Shown: positions 45,401 to 54,858, counted from the first letter of the stretch. The stretch: DNA of 64,000 nucleotides from Enoplolaimus lenunculus (GCA_030248215.1 JASANG010003380.1:1-64000), one strand, 5' to 3'. Made by a program: numbers and translations. Notes: generated by a model from the sequence alone, not told the origin.

Positions 45401-47353
45401 TCTCATGATTGAATTGTGGTTCAGGATCGCCGGCGATTACTGATATCAAAAGCCATAGGACGGGCGAGACAGCTGAAGGAAAAATTATGTTTTATAATTT
45501 AGTGCTCGGTAGAACTCTTTGCTGTGCACAACCCGTTTTAGAGGTTTTGTCCAAAGCTTTAGGACCACACAAGGATTTGAACCTCGGACGTTTTGCGCTC
45601 AAGTCAAGCATGCTACACTGTAAAAAATGGGGAGTCAAATTGACTATCTCGGAAATAGGCTTTTCCTGACAATACAAACTGAGTCAAATTTGACTCCGCC
45701 AGAGTCAAATTCGATTCACTGAATCGCTCAGTGAGTCCAATTTGACTCTGGCCGAGTCAAATTTGACTCGGTTTGTGTAGTCAGGAAAAACCTGTTTCCG
45801 CGAGAGTCAATTTGACTCCCCATTTTTTACAGTGTAGACTTGCACGATGCGGCCGGTGGCAGCGATTTCATATTGCAATGTATGTGAACATGTATGACAA
45901 TCTTTGGTTTACATACACTAACTGCACTGTAGTGACCCTAATAAGAGGGGGGTAATAAGAGTGGGGTCCCCATTTTGGGTCCCAGTCAATAAAAGTCCGT
46001 ATCCCTAATAAGTGTCCATAAGCGGATAGGGTCTCTAAATCCTAATTAGAGTCCATTAATGTCAATTCTCCCTAATCGTAGCGCATAAATGCTTCAGTAC
46101 CAAATAAAGTTGATTTCGAAATTTTAAAGCATACTTAAGTTTTGAAAGTACATTCCTAAGTGTAGCCTTGCATATGAAATATTTTGCAGATTTTTCATTT
46201 TTGTTAAGGTTATATGCGCGGATCACGTAATCGGTTGTGCGTTTGGCACCTATTTTGTAACCAACCCATAGCAAGCGATAAATACAATCCATGCGTATAG
46301 AGCGGTAGCTACGGGTTGCTTTGCTAGCTGTTGTTTTACTACCCATATGGGCCTAACGGTACTGTAGTGACCCGAATAAGAGCGAGGGGGGACTGATATT
46401 TGTTTGGCCTCTCCATTGGGTGCCCCCCTTGTTATTCGGTTACGAACTGTTATTTATTTTTATCCCACGCTCCACCGCCCTTCATTACTGATATATATTC
46501 GGTACTGCAACTATCCGTTGAATTAAACGTTTATTTGTCTTGCGTCAATAGCTTGAGCAATCATGCAAGGTTATACTGAGGAATTTACATTCAAAATTTA
46601 AGTACGCTTTAAAGTTTCGAACTCAATTTTATTTGGTCCTGGAGTCATTTATGCATTACAATTACAAAAAAACTGACCTTCATGGACTGAAATTAGAATT
46701 TACGGACTATCTCCGCCTACGGACTCTTATTAGGGATACGAACTCCTATTGATTGAGACTCAAAATGGGGACCCCCTCTTATTACCCCACACCCTCTTAT
46801 TCGGATCACTACAGTACTTAACAAGGAAGCCCTATCTAACAACAGGGCGAACTTCCTCGCACATTCTAGCTGTGACAATGATGTAGCGCTTTTAGAAGGT
46901 AGTGTGTTAAAAAGCAGATTTTCACAAGGTATACTAATGAATAATACAATTTTCAAACACTTTGAATATGCAAACTGCAAAAGCAATCAAGGTATTTCAA
47001 TAAATGTGGTTATTAGAAACATTAATTTTCTAGCCACAAGGACCTTTGCTAAAAGCTTGAAATTAGTTAATTCTAAGCATTTTCTTAAACTCAAAACAAT
47101 GCCTTAACCAAAGCATGCTATGGGCCCGTAAGCAACGGGGTGGGCCAGAGCCTCAGCCATCCTTGGAACAATTTTGCCCGACCTTTGAATATTTTCAACC
47201 TTGCTTGTAAGTCAACGAAGAAATCCCTGTGTATGCCCCTCCTGAAAATGTTGAAACCCCCGAGAAAGCTGACTACGGGCCTCTCATGCTGCAGGAAATT
47301 GTACCACGGCTGGTTGCAATTTTACCTGTCGATAATAAATGTTTCGAAATCAT
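36423..47353 (-). CDS. BSG: Basigin/neuroplastin-family three-Ig membrane protein (nine exons)
   Basis: Exons, in coding order, are 47,353-47,326; 45,472-45,279; 44,043-43,815; 43,191-43,022; 42,816-42,669; 40,240-40,103; 39,252-39,085; 37,606-37,462; 36,477-36,423. All boundaries are AG/GT and the phases agree throughout, giving 424 residues. Order: signal peptide (about 1-24), Ig1 (25-150), Ig2 (151-256), Ig3 (257-358), helix (about 360-385), short basic tail. Each Ig domain has its Cys pair ([40 protein letters not shown]) and is split by one intron. The helix [14 protein letters not shown] with its buried Glu and the following HEK is the signature of basigin, neuroplastin and embigin, which escort monocarboxylate transporters to the plasma membrane and act in adhesion. 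Human basigin-1 (three Ig, 385 residues) and neuroplastin-65 (397) are similar in size. Sequons include NGT, NAT, NQS, NHT and NST. BSG versus NPTN cannot be decided here. Confidence 0.9.
36524..36755. mobile_element. CACTGTAAATT foldback element (GAGTTGATT family), last basigin intron
   Basis: Begins CACTGTAAATTCCAAAGAG and contains repeated GAGTTGAT/ATCAACTC-like units (TCAACTCATTCTGAGTT). The right end is unclear. Confidence 0.6.
36995..37167. mobile_element. GAGTCAAATTTGACTC foldback element, last basigin intron
   Basis: 173 bp with ends CACTGCAAAAAATGG and TTTTGCAGTG, flanked by TA/TA. Confidence 0.85.
37241..37362. mobile_element. Partial GAGTCAAATTTGACTC foldback element
   Basis: The right half of the family, ending CATTTTTACAG-TG at 37,362. 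The left part is missing. Confidence 0.8.
37462..37606 (-). CDS. BSG: Basigin-like exon 8: transmembrane helix and juxtamembrane tail
   Basis: Acceptor CTATTTCAG, donor GTGAGT, phases 1 in and 2 out. Codes [18 protein letters not shown] and on to [14 protein letters not shown]. The match to basigin's LAALWPFLGIVAEV is the strongest identification in the window. Confidence 0.95.
37699..37924. mobile_element. CACTGTAAATT foldback element (GAGTTGATT family), intron 7
   Basis: About 226 bp from CACTGTAAATTCG to GGAATTCACAG, with inverted GAGTTGA/TCAACTC units. Confidence 0.75.
38395..38722. mobile_element. Diverged CCGG-rich hAT-like element, intron 7
   Basis: Contains CCGGGTCCGGCTCCGG and ends TTTCACCCTG. 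It is related in style to the CCGGAA elements of the palindrome, but no clear left end is visible. Confidence 0.5.
38910..39080. mobile_element. TTAGGC-rich hAT-like element touching the exon 7 donor
   Basis: From AGTTCAGGGGCGGAACG to CTGTTCTTTTACAGTGACCC. It ends about 4 bases from the exon 7 splice donor. The interior has TTAGGC-type repeats. Confidence 0.75.
39085..39252 (-). CDS. BSG: Basigin-like exon 7: second half of Ig3
   Basis: Acceptor ATGTTTCAG, donor GTATGG, phases 1 in and 1 out. Codes [20 protein letters not shown] (D-x-G-x-Y-x-C motif) and [11 protein letters not shown]. Confidence 0.92.
39485..39655. mobile_element. TTAGGC-rich element, second subfamily, intron 6
   Basis: Starts GGCCCATGTTACTTTTCG and ends AAAGTAACAT. 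A sister copy is at 40,818-41,000 (ends GGGCCCATGTTACC / AAAGTAACATGGCC). Confidence 0.7.
39882..40084. mobile_element. TTAGGC-rich hAT-like element with 8-bp duplication, intron 6
   Basis: Ends GGCCCATGTAAAAGATCAGG and CTGTTGTTTATATTGGCC. Flanks CAAAATTT (39,874-39,881) and TAAAATTT (40,085-40,092) match at 7 of 8 bases, as for hAT. It stops 18 bases from exon 6. Confidence 0.82.
40103..40240 (-). CDS. BSG: Basigin-like exon 6: first half of Ig3
   Basis: Acceptor TAATTTCAG, donor GTACGC, phases 1 in and 1 out. Codes [20 protein letters not shown], a classic I-set B to C strand sequence. Confidence 0.92.
40818..41000. mobile_element. TTAGGC-rich element, second subfamily, intron 5
   Basis: Ends GGGCCCATGTTACCTTAAGG and CCTTAAAGTAACATGGCC, with TTAGGC repeats between them. 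Non-coding. Confidence 0.78.
41190..42650. repeat. Cluster of ATGGTACAAAATGTACC / AAGAGTGTACAAC repeats, intron 5
   Basis: Several partial copies of one foldback family: near 41,330-41,420, 41,560-41,720, 41,795-41,980 and 42,585-42,650. Shared pieces are CAAGAGTGTACAAC, GGTACAAAATGTACC and GCAACGC. The rest of the interval, including an ORF at 42,222-42,428, has no recognisable gene. Confidence 0.65.
42669..42816 (-). CDS. BSG: Basigin-like exon 5: second half of Ig2
   Basis: Acceptor TTTATTTCAG, donor GTTAGT, phases 0 in and 1 out. Codes [12 protein letters not shown] through [13 protein letters not shown], the usual Y-x-C of an Ig F strand, then [11 protein letters not shown]. Confidence 0.9.
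42880..42995. mobile_element. TTAGGC-type element fragment, intron 4
   Basis: Contains AAGCCTAAGCCAAGC and ends TCTGATCTTTACATGGGCCC, about 27 bases before exon 4's donor edge. Confidence 0.65.
43022..43191 (-). CDS. BSG: Basigin-like exon 4: first half of Ig2
   Basis: Acceptor TTTTTAAG, donor GTGAGT, phases 1 in and 0 out. Codes [14 protein letters not shown] and the core Trp in RDWMREN. Confidence 0.9.
43318..43622 (+). repeat. Minisatellite, 27- and 32-bp units, intron 3
   Basis: About ten tandem units built on TTACCCACGCTAAAAACATT, in a long form with ACCCGCGGGGG and a short form lacking 5 bp. The two forms alternate, indicating unequal exchange. Confidence 0.93.
43815..44043 (-). CDS. 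BSG: Basigin-like exon 3: second half of Ig1
   Basis: Acceptor TTTTAG, donor GTAAGA. Codes [15 protein letters not shown] (core Trp) through [12 protein letters not shown] (second core Cys). Two further cysteines, in KFCGG and NECFQH, may form an extra disulfide. Confidence 0.9.
44187..44478. repeat. Foldback repeat with GGCCTAGACCAA units, intron 2
   Basis: The left part (CCAATCTGCTATGCAGGCCAA) is complementary to the right part (CTGAACAGCAGATTAGCC). Central copies of AGCAAATAGCAGGTTGGCC suggest nested duplication. Confidence 0.6.
44965..45255 (+). repeat. 86-bp tandem repeat, intron 2
   Basis: Three copies and a fragment with a period of about 86 bp, each containing ATATTGTGGAAGTTGCAT and GCCCGTTCAAAAGTTATT. 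It ends 24 bases from the exon 2 donor. Confidence 0.93.
45279..45472 (-). CDS. BSG: Basigin-like exon 2: rest of signal peptide and first half of Ig1
   Basis: Acceptor TTCCTTCAG, donor GTTAGT, phases 1 in and 0 out. Codes [14 protein letters not shown] (likely cleavage after the final Gly), then strands up to [13 protein letters not shown] with the first Ig1 cysteine. Confidence 0.85.
45562..45854 (-). pseudogene. tRNA-like sequence split by a miniature transposon
   Basis: Leaving out 45,615-45,834 plus one TA copy, the minus strand folds as a tRNA. The acceptor arm GGCCGCA/TGTGGTC pairs at 7 of 7 (two G-U); D stem GTGC/GCAT; T arm CGAGG-TTCAAAT-CCTTG pairs fully. The anticodon stem is weak; the loop CTTGAGC would read UGA, but there is no long variable arm as in real tRNA-Ser. 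It is more likely a tRNA relic or SINE head than a working gene. It lies inside the basigin-like gene's first intron. Confidence 0.55.
45616..45834. mobile_element. GAGTCAAATTTGACTC foldback element inside the tRNA-like sequence
   Basis: 219 bp, with ends CACTGTAAAAAATGGGGAG and its complement, flanked by TA at 45,614-45,615 and 45,835-45,836. It interrupts the D loop of the tRNA-like sequence. Confidence 0.9.
45925..46160 (-). mobile_element. Partial ACTGTAGTGACCC element, inverted
   Basis: Starts CACTGTAGTGACCCTAATAAG and continues as the reverse of the right half of 46,360-46,815. The remainder of first-intron sequence to 46,350 is unassigned. Confidence 0.65.
46360..46815 (+). mobile_element. 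ACTGTAGTGACCC miniature element, intron 1
   Basis: 456 bp between TACTGTAGTGACCCGAATAAG and its complement. A Tc1/mariner-like assignment is possible from the TA-type ends. Relatives at 53,061-53,395, 56,117-56,511 and 60,650-61,046. Confidence 0.85.
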
Positions 47354-47670
47354 TTGTACAACGAACGTCTTTGTTAATCTTTTTCCGGAATGAAAAAGTA
47401 TGAATATTTCAATAATAACGGCTGTTTACTAAATAAACTAAGCAACAGCAAACATCTGAAAAATTGAAATCCCTCGAAAACTAAGGATTGGTTTATAGAT
47501 GGACAAATGTTTACGACGCTACGGGCCCGTAGCCAAAGGATGGAAGGCCAGAGGGAAGGGAGGCTCAGCTTCCACTAGAACATTTTCAGCGTTGCTTATG
47601 GGGCATTGAAAACCTTTGTACGTCCCTTGTGATATTTTTTAGCCTTTCTAGCAAAGTGAGCTGGTTACGG
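47119..47670. repeat. Two copies of a CTACGGGCCCGTAG-type dispersed repeat around exon 1
   Basis: Copies at about 47,119-47,285 and 47,518-47,670 share GGGCCCGTA, CAGAG...CTCAGC and CCCC/GGGG blocks. Basigin-like exon 1 lies between them. Small frames here look non-coding. Confidence 0.45.
47326..47353 (-). CDS. BSG: Basigin-like exon 1: start codon and first part of signal peptide
   Basis: ATG at 47,353-47,351 encodes MISKHLLST and one extra base, then the donor GTAAAA. Phase 1 matches exon 2, and the junction reads [18 protein letters not shown], a typical signal peptide with an early Lys and a hydrophobic core. It was chosen because phase, length and chemistry all fit. It is short, so it is the least certain exon. 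Confidence 0.6.
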
Positions 47671-47724
47671 ACATGCGGCACAAAACAAACATTTTACTGA
47701 GCTTAAATCGAAAGAAACTGTTTT

Positions 47725-47850
47725 TAGTATAGATGGGCACCGGATATCCGGATATCCGGATATGAAAAATATCCGGATATGTATCCGAAATGAAACGTGT
47801 AATTGCGGGACGTTCGGATATGAAAAAATATCCGATGCCCATCACTAGTT
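47725..47850. mobile_element. GGATATCCG-rich short element
   Basis: Runs from TAGATGGGCACCGGATATCC to ATCCGATGCCCATCACTA, with inverted ends. Relative of 24,455-24,560. Confidence 0.65.
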
Positions 47851-48366
47851 TTAGACTTATGAACTCGGAAAGTTGTACAGATAGAAGTTTATTTTTCATT
47901 TTACTTAAACATTATCTGCAAAAATACACACCAGTTGTAACAAAATTGACAAGCTGGGCTAGAAAATGCAAGCGAGCCGCAATTTGTGGCGGGGGGTCGT
48001 TGGGTTGTATTGGGGCAAACCGTTTCGGTCGGAAGATTTATCATTAATACTAGATCACAAACGACAAAATTACTGTTTAAAGTCGTTGGACATTGATAAC
48101 TTTATTGTCACATTTTTAAGTAGTTTTTGTCAAATTTATAATTTTAAAATAATCAAAATATCCGTCTGATGGCATTGCAAGCATTTGCAAGCATTCATAA
48201 TCCGTGTTTTTGTCTAAACAAGAAGCTTTCTTAATGGCTTTAGGGGGGAGGGTTGTGATATGTATCATAAAAGCTCAAACCCTATTTCATTCAACTACTT
48301 TTGGTGATTAGCAGAAATTTTTAGGGGTTTGACACACTTTATTACTAGTTTGTACTTGAAAACCGA
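47851..48366. other. Unassigned interval
   Basis: AT-rich, with no repeat family, gene or RNA that I recognise. Confidence 0.4.
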
Positions 48367-48552
48367 CACTGCAAAAAATGGTGAGTCAAATTGACTCTCT
48401 CCGAAATAGGTTCTACGGAAATACACAAACTGAGTCAAATTCGACTCCGTCAGAGTCAAATGTGCGCCTCACAGTGAGTCAAACTTGACTCAATTTGTGT
48501 CGTTCCGTAGAGCCTATTTCGGACAAAGTCAATTTCACCATTTTTTGCAGTG
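48367..48552. mobile_element. GAGTCAAATTTGACTC foldback element
   Basis: 186 bp with ends CACTGCAAAAAATGGTGAG and TTTTTTGCAGTG. Confidence 0.85.
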
Positions 48553-49630
48553 TAACTTCACCTCACCAATGTTTTTAAAACAATTATATGACCATGCTTA
48601 AAATATATCATTTTAATATACCAGTGACGCAATACAAAGGCGAGATATACGCTTGTGTTGTATTAAATAAATTAACTTTAATAGAATGAACAACCTTTGA
48701 TCTGTAGCACGGGCTTTGCCTACCAAACCCTGGCTAGCCATACCCCAGCCGTAGATCCAGGTCACGGTGGTTGCCGGCCAGGCCGCGTTTCAGAGGGACA
48801 AGGCATTTTAAGGGTTCCAAAAATTCCACGGTGCGTTCAAGCATTTCAGGTATGTCACAAGGAGGGTCAACGTATTTTTAAAACAGGGTAAAATTTTCTT
48901 AGACGAAGCTTAACAAGCCCTACCGACTCGCTCGTCCCTTTCCAGCTCGACGCGTACCGTGGCTTGGGTTCAGGATATATGACGGCTACTTATTGTTTTT
49001 GCAAACCTTTTGGACCGACGTGTCCCAGACGAGAATGGAAGCTAAAACCATAAGCTGTAGTGTCACAACTCTGCCGTAACCGTTGCGACGGTAATTTTGA
49101 CGAATGAAATTTTCAAATAGCAATTAAGACAGCGAGGTTTTTAATTACGTCAAGCACACTATTATGATTTCCTTCAAAATGAAAGACTAAGCCTAAACCA
49201 AAGCCTTTGCTTAAGCCTAAAACGGGCTCCGCTGGTTCACTAAGCCGAAGCCTAAGGTTGAACCTCAACGTACTCCAAAACCTACGTAATCTAAGCCAAA
49301 GCTTAAGCCTAAGCCTAAGGTTGAACCTCAACGTACTCCGAAACCTACGTAATCTAAGCCTAATATTAAGCCTAAGCCTAAACCTTAGCCTAAGATTAGC
49401 TTCAAAGTCTCTGAACCTTCAATTTCACAGAGGGCATACCGATATATTTAGAGTAGACCAATAATTTGAATGTACTGAAAATTACAGTAATTGTTTTTTA
49501 TTTAAATAAATATTAAGTATTAAAAATATGCAAAAATTGCTATACTGAACAACAAAATAAATCAAGAAATAAACTTCTTCTTTGAGGAAAAAGCGGGAAC
49601 GCTTCTACACCGTTGAGCATTTTTAACCTT
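48553..49630. repeat. Unassigned DNA with a CCTAAGCCTAAGC-rich tract
   Basis: About 49,180-49,400 is a degenerate TTAGGC-type (CCTAAG) tract with a 55-bp internal duplication (GTTGAACCTCAACGTACTCC twice). 48,690-49,080 is less AT-rich, with a short frame ending at CATTTCAGGTATGT that looks like a donor, but I could not assign a gene. Confidence 0.5.
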
Positions 49631-51090
49631 TGATTAATAACATCGTATCTTGGTATTGCCAAGAGTGGACGATGTCCACCTTGCAGAAGAGTGTGCAACT
49701 ACTTGGGCTGTACATGGTACTAAATGTACAAGCACGCGTTGCATTTTTGTTCGACCACCCTCAATCAGGGGAGGGGGTTTAAGCAACCGATTAACATAGT
49801 ATGCTTCAGTACATCTACACCTCCCCCTTAAACAAGGGGGGTTACAATGTGCTCCTAGCATCCAGGTTCGCTGCGCGTATGACAATATTAACACAATAGT
49901 TTTAACGTTTATAAAACTGCATACAGACCCCTCCTAAACAAAGGGGGTTGGCCAAAAACGCAACGCATGCCGGGTACATTCTAAAATACACAGAATGTAC
50001 CCAGTTACACACTCTTTTTATAAAGAGTAATCATCTACTCTTGGTATTACCAACATTGTACAAGAGATTGCAACTCTTGGGTTTCCGCATGCATTTGCCC
50101 TCCTCTAAATAAGGGCGGGTAGGCCAAAAACGCAACGCGTGCTGGGTGCTGGGTACATTCGGTTCTACACAGAATGTACCCAGTTGCACACTGTTGTTGA
50201 AGTATGCATCATCCACTCTTAGTATTATCAAGAGTGGATGATCATAAGAGAGTGCACATGCTAGGATGTGCATGGTACAAAATGTACCGGCACTCGTTGT
50301 GTTTTTTCTCTATCCCCCTCATTTTTGGAGGCGGGGTCGATTTTACATTCATTAAACGTTAAATTTTGTTGAAAACATATGCAAACCACTTTTCACGGTA
50401 TGGAACAGCATACGAATTTCAGTCTGTGAAAATTTTGACCCCTCTCCTTAAAATAAGGGAAGTACTCTCTAAAAGCTTAAGCTAACATGATTCAAGCTTA
50501 AGGTAATCCTGCAGTATTGAACTAACTTTCTAGAATAACTAAACTTACAGATAGGTTTATGCTTTTGGACTCACTTAAAATCTTACATATTTTCAGTTAA
50601 AGCTGAAGTTAATGAACTTCTCCTTAAAATAAGGGGACTACTCTAGGAAAGCTTAAGCTAACATGATTTCAGCTTAAGGTAATCCAGCAGTATTGAACTA
50701 ATTTTCTAGACTAACTAAACTTACAGGTAGGTTTACGCTTAGACTCACTTAAACTCTTACATATTTTCAGTTTAAGCTGAACTTAACGAACTCTTAGATA
50801 CACGTTATTTCTGGGCTGCATTTGTTACGTAAACTAGAAATATGTTTACTTAAACTTGTGATAAGCTTAAAAACATGTTAGTTTAAGTAAAACTTAAAAT
50901 TCTGGTTCAGTTAGTCCGTCCAGCCATTTATGTTTTACTAAAACTAATATTCAAGTTTAGTTAAGCTATAATTTGAGTTTAGGTTTTTAGAGAGTAAGTC
51001 AAAAACGCAACACGCGCTAATTGCATTCTTTTCTACACAGATTGTCTACCCAGTTGCATACTGTTGTTAAAAAGTATCATACACTCTTAA
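49631..51090. repeat. Second cluster of GGTACAAAATGTACC foldback repeats, with a 170-bp direct duplication
   Basis: Foldback copies at about 49,640-49,760, 49,930-50,310 and 51,000-51,085 share AGAATGTACCCAGTTGCACA, AGAGTGGATGATC and AACGCAACGC. 50,452-50,616 and 50,624-50,790 are direct repeats containing AAAGCTTAAGCTAACATGAT. Confidence 0.7.
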
Positions 51091-51789
51091 TACTAACCAT
51101 AACATTTTTGACTCGAACCGAATTTCATAAAAATCCAAAATCGCGTTCATATTTTAAGCCAACCTCAATATTGCAAAATATAAACCTGCAACAAAGCGCA
51201 CCCCACCATATAGAAATAAAGATAGCAAAACTGTAATATTTGGAGCAAAACGGCTCTTTATAAACGGGGGGGGGGTCAATTTTGTGCAATTGTATTGTTA
51301 AAAGCATAGTAAAATATACACATTTTATTTCAAACACAGAGCGTATTTAAAGTGTTTCCGTGCGAATCAACCGTATTTGTTGCCTCAATGTCCCTTTAAA
51401 TTTGGGCGGGGGGGGGGTGAGTGTTTTTGAGAGAGCGAAATGCGCCTGTTTACGTTGAGGGGGTGGGATGGTGTCGAAGGAAGGCATAAACAGGCTCGTA
51501 GCCCAGCTCAACGTGCTGGGGGATAGTAAGAAATTTCAGAACGGCTGTGCTAGGATTTTTATCGGCATACAAGCCGAGATTAAAACTGGAGTGCCAAAAG
51601 TTTTAGGTGGTTGAGTGTTTGTGCCCGTACCCTGTCGCTAGGCGTCTGGGCGCAGATGCTTACGTTACCGTGTTTGCATCATCGAAATCGTAAAGGACAA
51701 GGTGACAAACACCAAAATACGGCAGATATTTTGAACGTTTCATGTTTTCAGGTTGGCAAAAACTCAGAATTTGCGATATTTTAGTTAAC

Positions 51790-52036
51790 CGCCCATGTAT
51801 AGAACAGGGCCGGGGCAGTAGTATAAGCATATTCCTAAGCCTAAGCCTGAGCCTAAACCTAAGCATAAGAATGAGCGTATTCCTAAGTCTAAGCCTAAGC
51901 CTAAGCTTCAGCGTATGGATGACAGTATTCCTAGCCTAAGCCTAAGCCTAAGCAAAAAAATTAGTCCAAAGCTTAAACAGACTCTATTATTGCCCATCCG
52001 GAAAACGATCCGGCCCTGTTCTATACATGGGCTGAT
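51790..52036. mobile_element. TTAGGC-rich hAT-like element with 8-bp duplication
   Basis: 247 bp. GCCCATGTATAGAACAGGGC lies at the left end and the complement at the right. The flanks TAGTTAAC at 51,782-51,789 and 52,037-52,044 are a perfect 8-bp duplication. CCTAAG repeats lie inside. Confidence 0.88.
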
Positions 52037-52139
52037 TAGTTAACTAAGAATTTTAATTAAACACCTTCTGAGATTTCAAATTCTAAAGTAATTCAATTCC
52101 TGTTTTCTGTGTTTCAAGCAGCAGCCAGTTTGCAGACCC

Positions 52140-52250
52140 GTAAAATAAACTTTTAGACTAATATTTGCTTGGCTTAGACTTAGGTTTAGGCTTAGGCTTA
52201 GGAATATGCTTATATTACTGTTCCGCCCCAGTTGTTTTACATTGGTCGCT
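52140..52250. mobile_element. Short TTAGGC-rich element copy
   Basis: Contains TTAGGCTTAGGCTTAGGA and the end CTGTTCCGCCCCAGTTG, then TTTTACATTGGTC. Confidence 0.65.
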
Positions 52251-53060
52251 TGCAAACTGAATTTATTAAATTAATACGCGGTCGCGATTTGAAATCTAAA
52301 GCAAATGAGCAATTTTTTATCTGGTAAAATTTATTAAAATTTTCGAAAATTCAATTTTCAAATTGAAATTATTTATTTTATAACTTCATTAATTAGTTGG
52401 AATGTCGGAATAGCAAGAAATATTTCACCATCAGATGATTTCTTTTACTGTGGACCCTGCATACGCCTTGCCTGACCAGAAATGTTATTTTAAAATTATG
52501 AGAAACAAAACTTTCGTTATACGTTTATGTTTAGGTTTTAGACTTTAGGCTTAACTACAGGCTAATGGGCCTATGTTAATTATGCTGACCTGTTAACCTG
52601 TAAACTCGACAACTGAGTGGCTTTGAGACTGCTATTATTACATTTTAGGCTTAGGCATGGGTGTAGTGTAAAACTTAATATTCTATATATTGGCGGAGAT
52701 AGTATATTTGATTGGGTATAACTGCAAAAATCCCAAATTTTTGAATTGACGTCACCGCAACCACTAGCGCATCCAGGGGAATGGCAGGGGAGCTTATGCT
52801 CCCTTGTCAGAATTTTCTACGGAAAATGGTAAGGTCTCTTTAAAAATTTTCCCTCTCACAAAAATTTTCGCAAATATGGTATATACAGTAAAAATTGAGT
52901 TTCATAACTTTTACCAGCCTACCCCCCTCCGCAAAACATTTATGTTTGTCAATTTCAAAATTCTACCCGCTGCTGTTTATTTGGTACGTAACTGCTCACC
53001 TGGCCAGGAGGGACTGCAAATATTTCAGGAGTGGCATACAAAGGTTTTCGATGACTTACG
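52251..53060. other. Unassigned, partly repeated interval
   Basis: 52,770-52,960 is a dispersed repeat related to 35,220-35,340 and 53,870-54,020. The rest is unassigned AT-rich DNA. Confidence 0.4.
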
Positions 53061-53395
53061 AGAATTAGAGTCCATAAATGTCAATTGTCTCTAATTGTAG
53101 TGCATAAATTACTCCAGGCCCAAATAAAGTTGAGTTCGAAACTTAAAAGCATACTTAAGTTTTGAATGTACATTTACAAGTATAGCTTTGCATTATCGCT
53201 CAAACATTTTATACAACACAAACAAAACGTTTATTAATTCAACGGATAATTGCAGTACCGGATATATATCATTAACGAAAGGTGGCGGAGGGGTGGGTTA
53301 AAATAAATCACTGTCCGTAACCGAATATCATGAAGGTTCCCTCTGGAGACGCCAAATAAATATCAGTCCCCCGTCTTATTCGGGTCACTACAATA
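53061..53395 (-). mobile_element. ACTGTAGTGACCC element copy, 5' end missing
   Basis: Shares AAATAAAGTTGAGTTCGAAA and the end GGGTCACTACAAT with the family. Confidence 0.75.
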
Positions 53396-54448
53396 TCAAA
53401 TACGATTAGCTGATGCGAATACTTTTTCTGTGGCCAAGTAATCGTTAAGTACCTGTTGGTTACCAAGCAGTTTGTTTCACTAAGCTAATTTGCCGCTATC
53501 AAGTAACCAATCAGAAAACGCAAAACTTGATCAGACATGATTCCGCCTTGGGCTAGCCGAAGTCGTAATTCCGCGCTGGACTCGCCCAATTCGGAATTGG
53601 GCTGAATTACGACTTGGACCCCAACATCTATTATGGTTACGTGCCCCCTTGCGTGCTTAATTACTTTCATACCAACTTGTTAAATTGATACAAGGCGAAC
53701 GTTCCCCCTTCCACATGGTAAAAATATTACATTAATGCAACTTCCAGAATAAAACATTAGTACACCAGGTGACTTTTGTGGGGGTAGTGTCATGGACACT
53801 GAAGCGTTTTTGGCTTCAGTATCCTGAACGCATATTATTGTGGATGTGGCATAACATATGCTTCGGCTTAGTGCTCCACTGCAGATTAAGACAGAGATGT
53901 ACGCCCCCTGTCATAAAATTTTTTGTGATAAAAACGTACGGTCCCGACCTTACAATTTTTCCACCTTGGCCAGTCCCCCTCGTCAACAGTTTCTTCATCC
54001 GCCGCTGCAACAGGCTCAGGTTAATTTTGTGTTGTAGGAACTTTATGATAGGCTGACTAAACAAATACTCATCAGTAAAATTTTCTAAACACTTTACCAG
54101 TGTAAATGCTGTAACGACGCCGTTAAGATTATTTCATAAATTAAGGCTAAACCTAAGATAGCATCTTTAGGCAAATAGTTTAAGTATGAATAACTGTTTG
54201 TCTGACTATTTCAACCGTTAGATATCATCTGCCGCGTATCATGTGATTTCGTACTATTTTGTCGGCAATCTTTCTTAAGTCTTTTTGTCATTTTCATGAA
54301 ATAGATTAATTTTAAGTGTTTTTGAGCGTTTTTTAAAGTCTTATTTTTGACAATAAATGTTGCACATTTGTATACATTTTGTTGTTTTTTAATTAATAAA
54401 TGCATACGCCCTTTTACGGAATGTGTGCTACGGTACATACGGCTGCGT
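53396..54448. repeat. Unassigned dispersed repeats
   Basis: 53,485-53,670 contains GCCCAATTCGGAATTGGGC, a perfect palindrome. 53,870-54,020 matches the 52,800 repeat. No gene assigned. Confidence 0.4.
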
Positions 54449-54693
54449 CACTGTAAATTTTTAGTGAGTTGATTTTAACTCAGAATGAGTTGAATCGACT
54501 TATAAGTCTAAGTTGTGAATTAGGTCTTTCAGAGCTCAGAATTTTGAAATGTTTGAACTCGCGCTGAGTTAATTAATCAACGCACCCGAAATTAAATCAG
54601 CTCAGCGTGAGTTAATGGGTACTGTTATTAAACTGTGAAATACCTATTTTTTTCTCTGAATTGATTATAATCAACTCATCGGAATTTTCAGTC
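54449..54693. mobile_element. CACTGTAAATT foldback element (GAGTTGATT family)
   Basis: From CACTGTAAATTTTTAGTG to GGAATTTTCAG, with inverted GAGTTGATT/AATCAACTC units. Confidence 0.78.
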
Positions 54694-54858
54694 TGGCAAG
54701 TTTCTTTGAACGTATTCTCAAATGTCCGTAGTACATTCGCGCCTGTGGCTGTATATGTTATAACCTCAAAACGCAACAAACTTTGACGACACATTTACTG
54801 AACAACTTTACCTAATTTTGGATTTGAAATTAATCCAGTTTGCTTGCTTAAAAACGTA

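Noticed and set aside
48697-48891. 64-codon frame followed by a donor-like GTATGT
   Set aside because: The region is less AT-rich and could hold an exon, but start, function and a matching acceptor could not be supported.
53485-53670. Minus-strand 61-codon frame of plausible composition
   Set aside because: Its centre is a DNA palindrome (GCCCAATTCGGAATTGGGC) and it lies in dispersed repeats; no family recognised.
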